64,000 nucleotides of DNA from Thermoanaerobacter kivui (GTDB lineage: Bacteria; Bacillota; Thermoanaerobacteria; Thermoanaerobacterales; Thermoanaerobacteraceae). Position numbers and translations under genes: made by a program. The notes below the pieces were generated by a model. That model did no database searches. It was not told the origin of the DNA and saw only the letters and a list, made by a program, of their open reading frames with translations. Positions within the stretch are counted from its first letter, which is position 1. Each line of letters starts with the position of its first letter. Location: positions 335,501 through 399,500 of the forward strand of contig NZ_CP009170.1 of assembly GCF_000763575.1 (NCBI RefSeq), read 5' to 3'. This document shows, one piece after another, positions 62,754 through 64,000 of the stretch.

Positions 62754-63422
62754 TTGAAGAAAATAATTAGCATGGTTGTAATTTTCATGATGTTGATCAA
62801 TTTAGGTTGCGCATTTGGAATGGAGAATGAAACACCGTTTTCAAAAAATAATGAAATAAGTTTGCCAAGTGGAATAGTTAATCCTGATTATGTTGACTAT
62901 CCAGATGGGACTGTGGATATTCAAATTGAACCGCCAATTACAGATGGTACTACTATTCCCGATGATTCGAGAAGTGGAATTGCAAGTGCCATATGGGATA
63001 TTGGGTTAAGAATAGGAAGTTACTTTTTTAGAACTGCTGGAAATATTATTTTAGATGTGGCTACAATAGCATTTGGCTTAACAGAAGCTCATGTCAATAA
63101 AAATAAAGGAGCTTCGGTTCATTTATATCATTCTTATACATACAGAAACAAAGTTGCAAAAGTTTATAACCAAAGTACCAGAACATGGAAAACTTATGTA
63201 ATAGAGGGGAATAGAGAGTGGTATAGGCATGAGTTTGCTTCTTTTGCACAAACCAATGGATTTACAGCGACAGCCTCAGTAGATTTTACTGCTGATAAGG
63301 GATATCCACCGATTCATGTGGATGTAGCACCTCATTATTATGACGATAACTGGATTAGAAATATGGCTCAGTATAATTACTATTTTAACAGAGGAGTTAC
63401 TGAGGAATATGGATGGAGGTAA
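62754..63422 (+). CDS. Exported hypothetical protein
   Basis: 222 residues, TTG start after GAGAGGAGGA. N-terminal signal (KKIISMVVIFMMLINLGCAF; the LGC could be a poor lipobox), a Pro/Asp-rich linker (IEPPITDGTTIPDDS), then a domain with a hydrophobic helix and VHLYHSYTYRNKVAKVYNQS. Not recognised. The next gene starts within its last codons. Both could be a secreted effector and a membrane partner; that is inference. Confidence 0.6.
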   Translation: MKKIISMVVIFMMLINLGCAFGMENETPFSKNNEISLPSGIVNPDYVDYPDGTVDIQIEPPITDGTTIPDDSRSGIASAIWDIGLRIGSYFFRTAGNIILDVATIAFGLTEAHVNKNKGASVHLYHSYTYRNKVAKVYNQSTRTWKTYVIEGNREWYRHEFASFAQTNGFTATASVDFTADKGYPPIHVDVAPHYYDDNWIRNMAQYNYYFNRGVTEEYGWR

Positions 63423-64000
63423 TAGTATAAACATCAAACGAATAATATTTTATGTACTATTGATTGCTGTGATATTAGTGGCTTTTGTGGGTTATGATTA
63501 TTATAATTACAATAGAAGCCATCCATTTTTATACAATACTAATAAAGCTCCTAATTTGAATTATTCTACACAAAGTAAGAATTTTAAAATTTATACTCTA
63601 ATTGAGGTAGGAAAGAAATATCAATTTTCTGGCAATGAAACTTCTGAGTGGGCTAAAAATGCAAAAGAAGCTCAAGAGTCTAATAAATATACTTCTTTAC
63701 AGTATACAATCATAATAGAAAATATTAGTGATAAAGTTATAAGAGACTTTAAAGCACAAGCATTTGTTGACGAAGGATTGCAGCCTTATATAATGTCTGG
63801 GATATTATATTTCGGTACTCTAAATCAGCAGAAGATAGATTTAAATGTAAAAAATAATGAGAAGATGGATTATATGACAGAAATTAGTCGGTTTACCTGG
63901 TTGCCAAATATAAATCAAATTGATGTGAAAGATAGGGAAAAAATTTTGGAAGCCATTAAAAAGCCTATAAAACTCATAATTAAGTGGAGAGATGGAGAAG
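63409..64000 (+). CDS. Membrane-anchored hypothetical protein (runs off the window)
   Basis: ATG at 63409 overlaps the preceding gene by 14 bases; the frame stays open for at least 197 codons to the end of the window. One N-terminal membrane helix (IIFYVLLIAVILVAFVGYDY), then an extracellular domain with TSLQYTIIIENISDKVIRDF, reminiscent of beta-sandwich domains that carry DUF4352-like folds. No family assigned. Partial gene. Confidence 0.6.
   Translation, partial: MDGGNSINIKRIIFYVLLIAVILVAFVGYDYYNYNRSHPFLYNTNKAPNLNYSTQSKNFKIYTLIEVGKKYQFSGNETSEWAKNAKEAQESNKYTSLQYTIIIENISDKVIRDFKAQAFVDEGLQPYIMSGILYFGTLNQQKIDLNVKNNEKMDYMTEISRFTWLPNINQIDVKDREKILEAIKKPIKLIIKWRDGE

Overview
The window reads as a chromosome segment of a low-GC, spore-forming, thermophilic Firmicute, most likely Thermoanaerobacter or a close relative. 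Grounds: AT-rich DNA with strong AGGAGG-type ribosome binding sites, frequent GTG/TTG starts, the anaerobic tetrapyrrole gene set, ISLre2- and IS110-type transposases, and perfect Spo0A-box sequences. No rRNA, tRNA or CRISPR array was seen.

Positions 1-12.1 kb are housekeeping. They hold the end of a uroporphyrinogen-III synthase gene, hemB, a precorrin-2 dehydrogenase and hemL, with a VapBC-type pair inserted antisense. A cobalamin riboswitch with terminator then precedes cbiMNQO (cobalt uptake), where cbiQ carries an in-frame TAG. Next come a GC-rich palindromic repeat, a slipin/NfeD pair, a Yip1-like membrane protein and NADP-type isocitrate dehydrogenase.

Positions 12.2-64 kb are an accessory island made of repeated cassettes. 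The recurring unit is an ABC-2 transporter, then a GAF-LuxR regulator gene, then two 16-bp palindromes (CTATAC-n4-GTATAG type), the second abutting a promoter TAGACA-N17-TATAAT/TAAAAT, then peptide-natural-product (RiPP) genes or exporters. One regulator is intact (35.25 kb). Others are nonsense-mutated (15.0 kb), 5'-truncated (28.8 kb), or fragments (12.3, 25.2, 52.3 kb).

Three distinct RiPP systems can be read. (1) 16.4-25.2 kb: a precursor with leader MTYVKPTIQTLG, an RRE-like protein, a radical SAM enzyme with a homopolymer frameshift, and four ABC systems. (2) 36.4-43.6 kb: a streptolysin-S-like azoline (TOMM) cluster with split E1-like proteins, two SagB-like dehydrogenases, a CPBP protease, ABC exporter, YcaO and a 37-residue precursor ending in a Cys/Trp-rich core. 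(3) 52.8-57.8 kb: two paralogous 54-residue five-Cys precursors, a peptide ABC exporter and two radical SAM enzymes, an arrangement like two-component sactibiotics such as thuricin CD. Remains of a fourth system (B12-type radical SAM fragment, CHAT/gingipain-like protein, MFS exporter) lie at 46.5-50.4 kb behind an ISLre2 insertion.

The island is rearranged. Two long direct-repeat pairs (rhomboid repeats at 13.9 and 27.7 kb; DUF3796/ABC repeats at 43.7 and 58.0 kb) each flank about 14 kb and could delete or exchange cassettes. There are chimeric ORFs (IS110 transposase fused in frame to a MacB-type permease) and several point inactivations. Either the island is decaying and reshuffling, or some single-base lesions are sequencing errors; the sequence alone cannot decide. 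The window ends with a NatAB-like ABC pair, a possible split sigma factor and two exported proteins.
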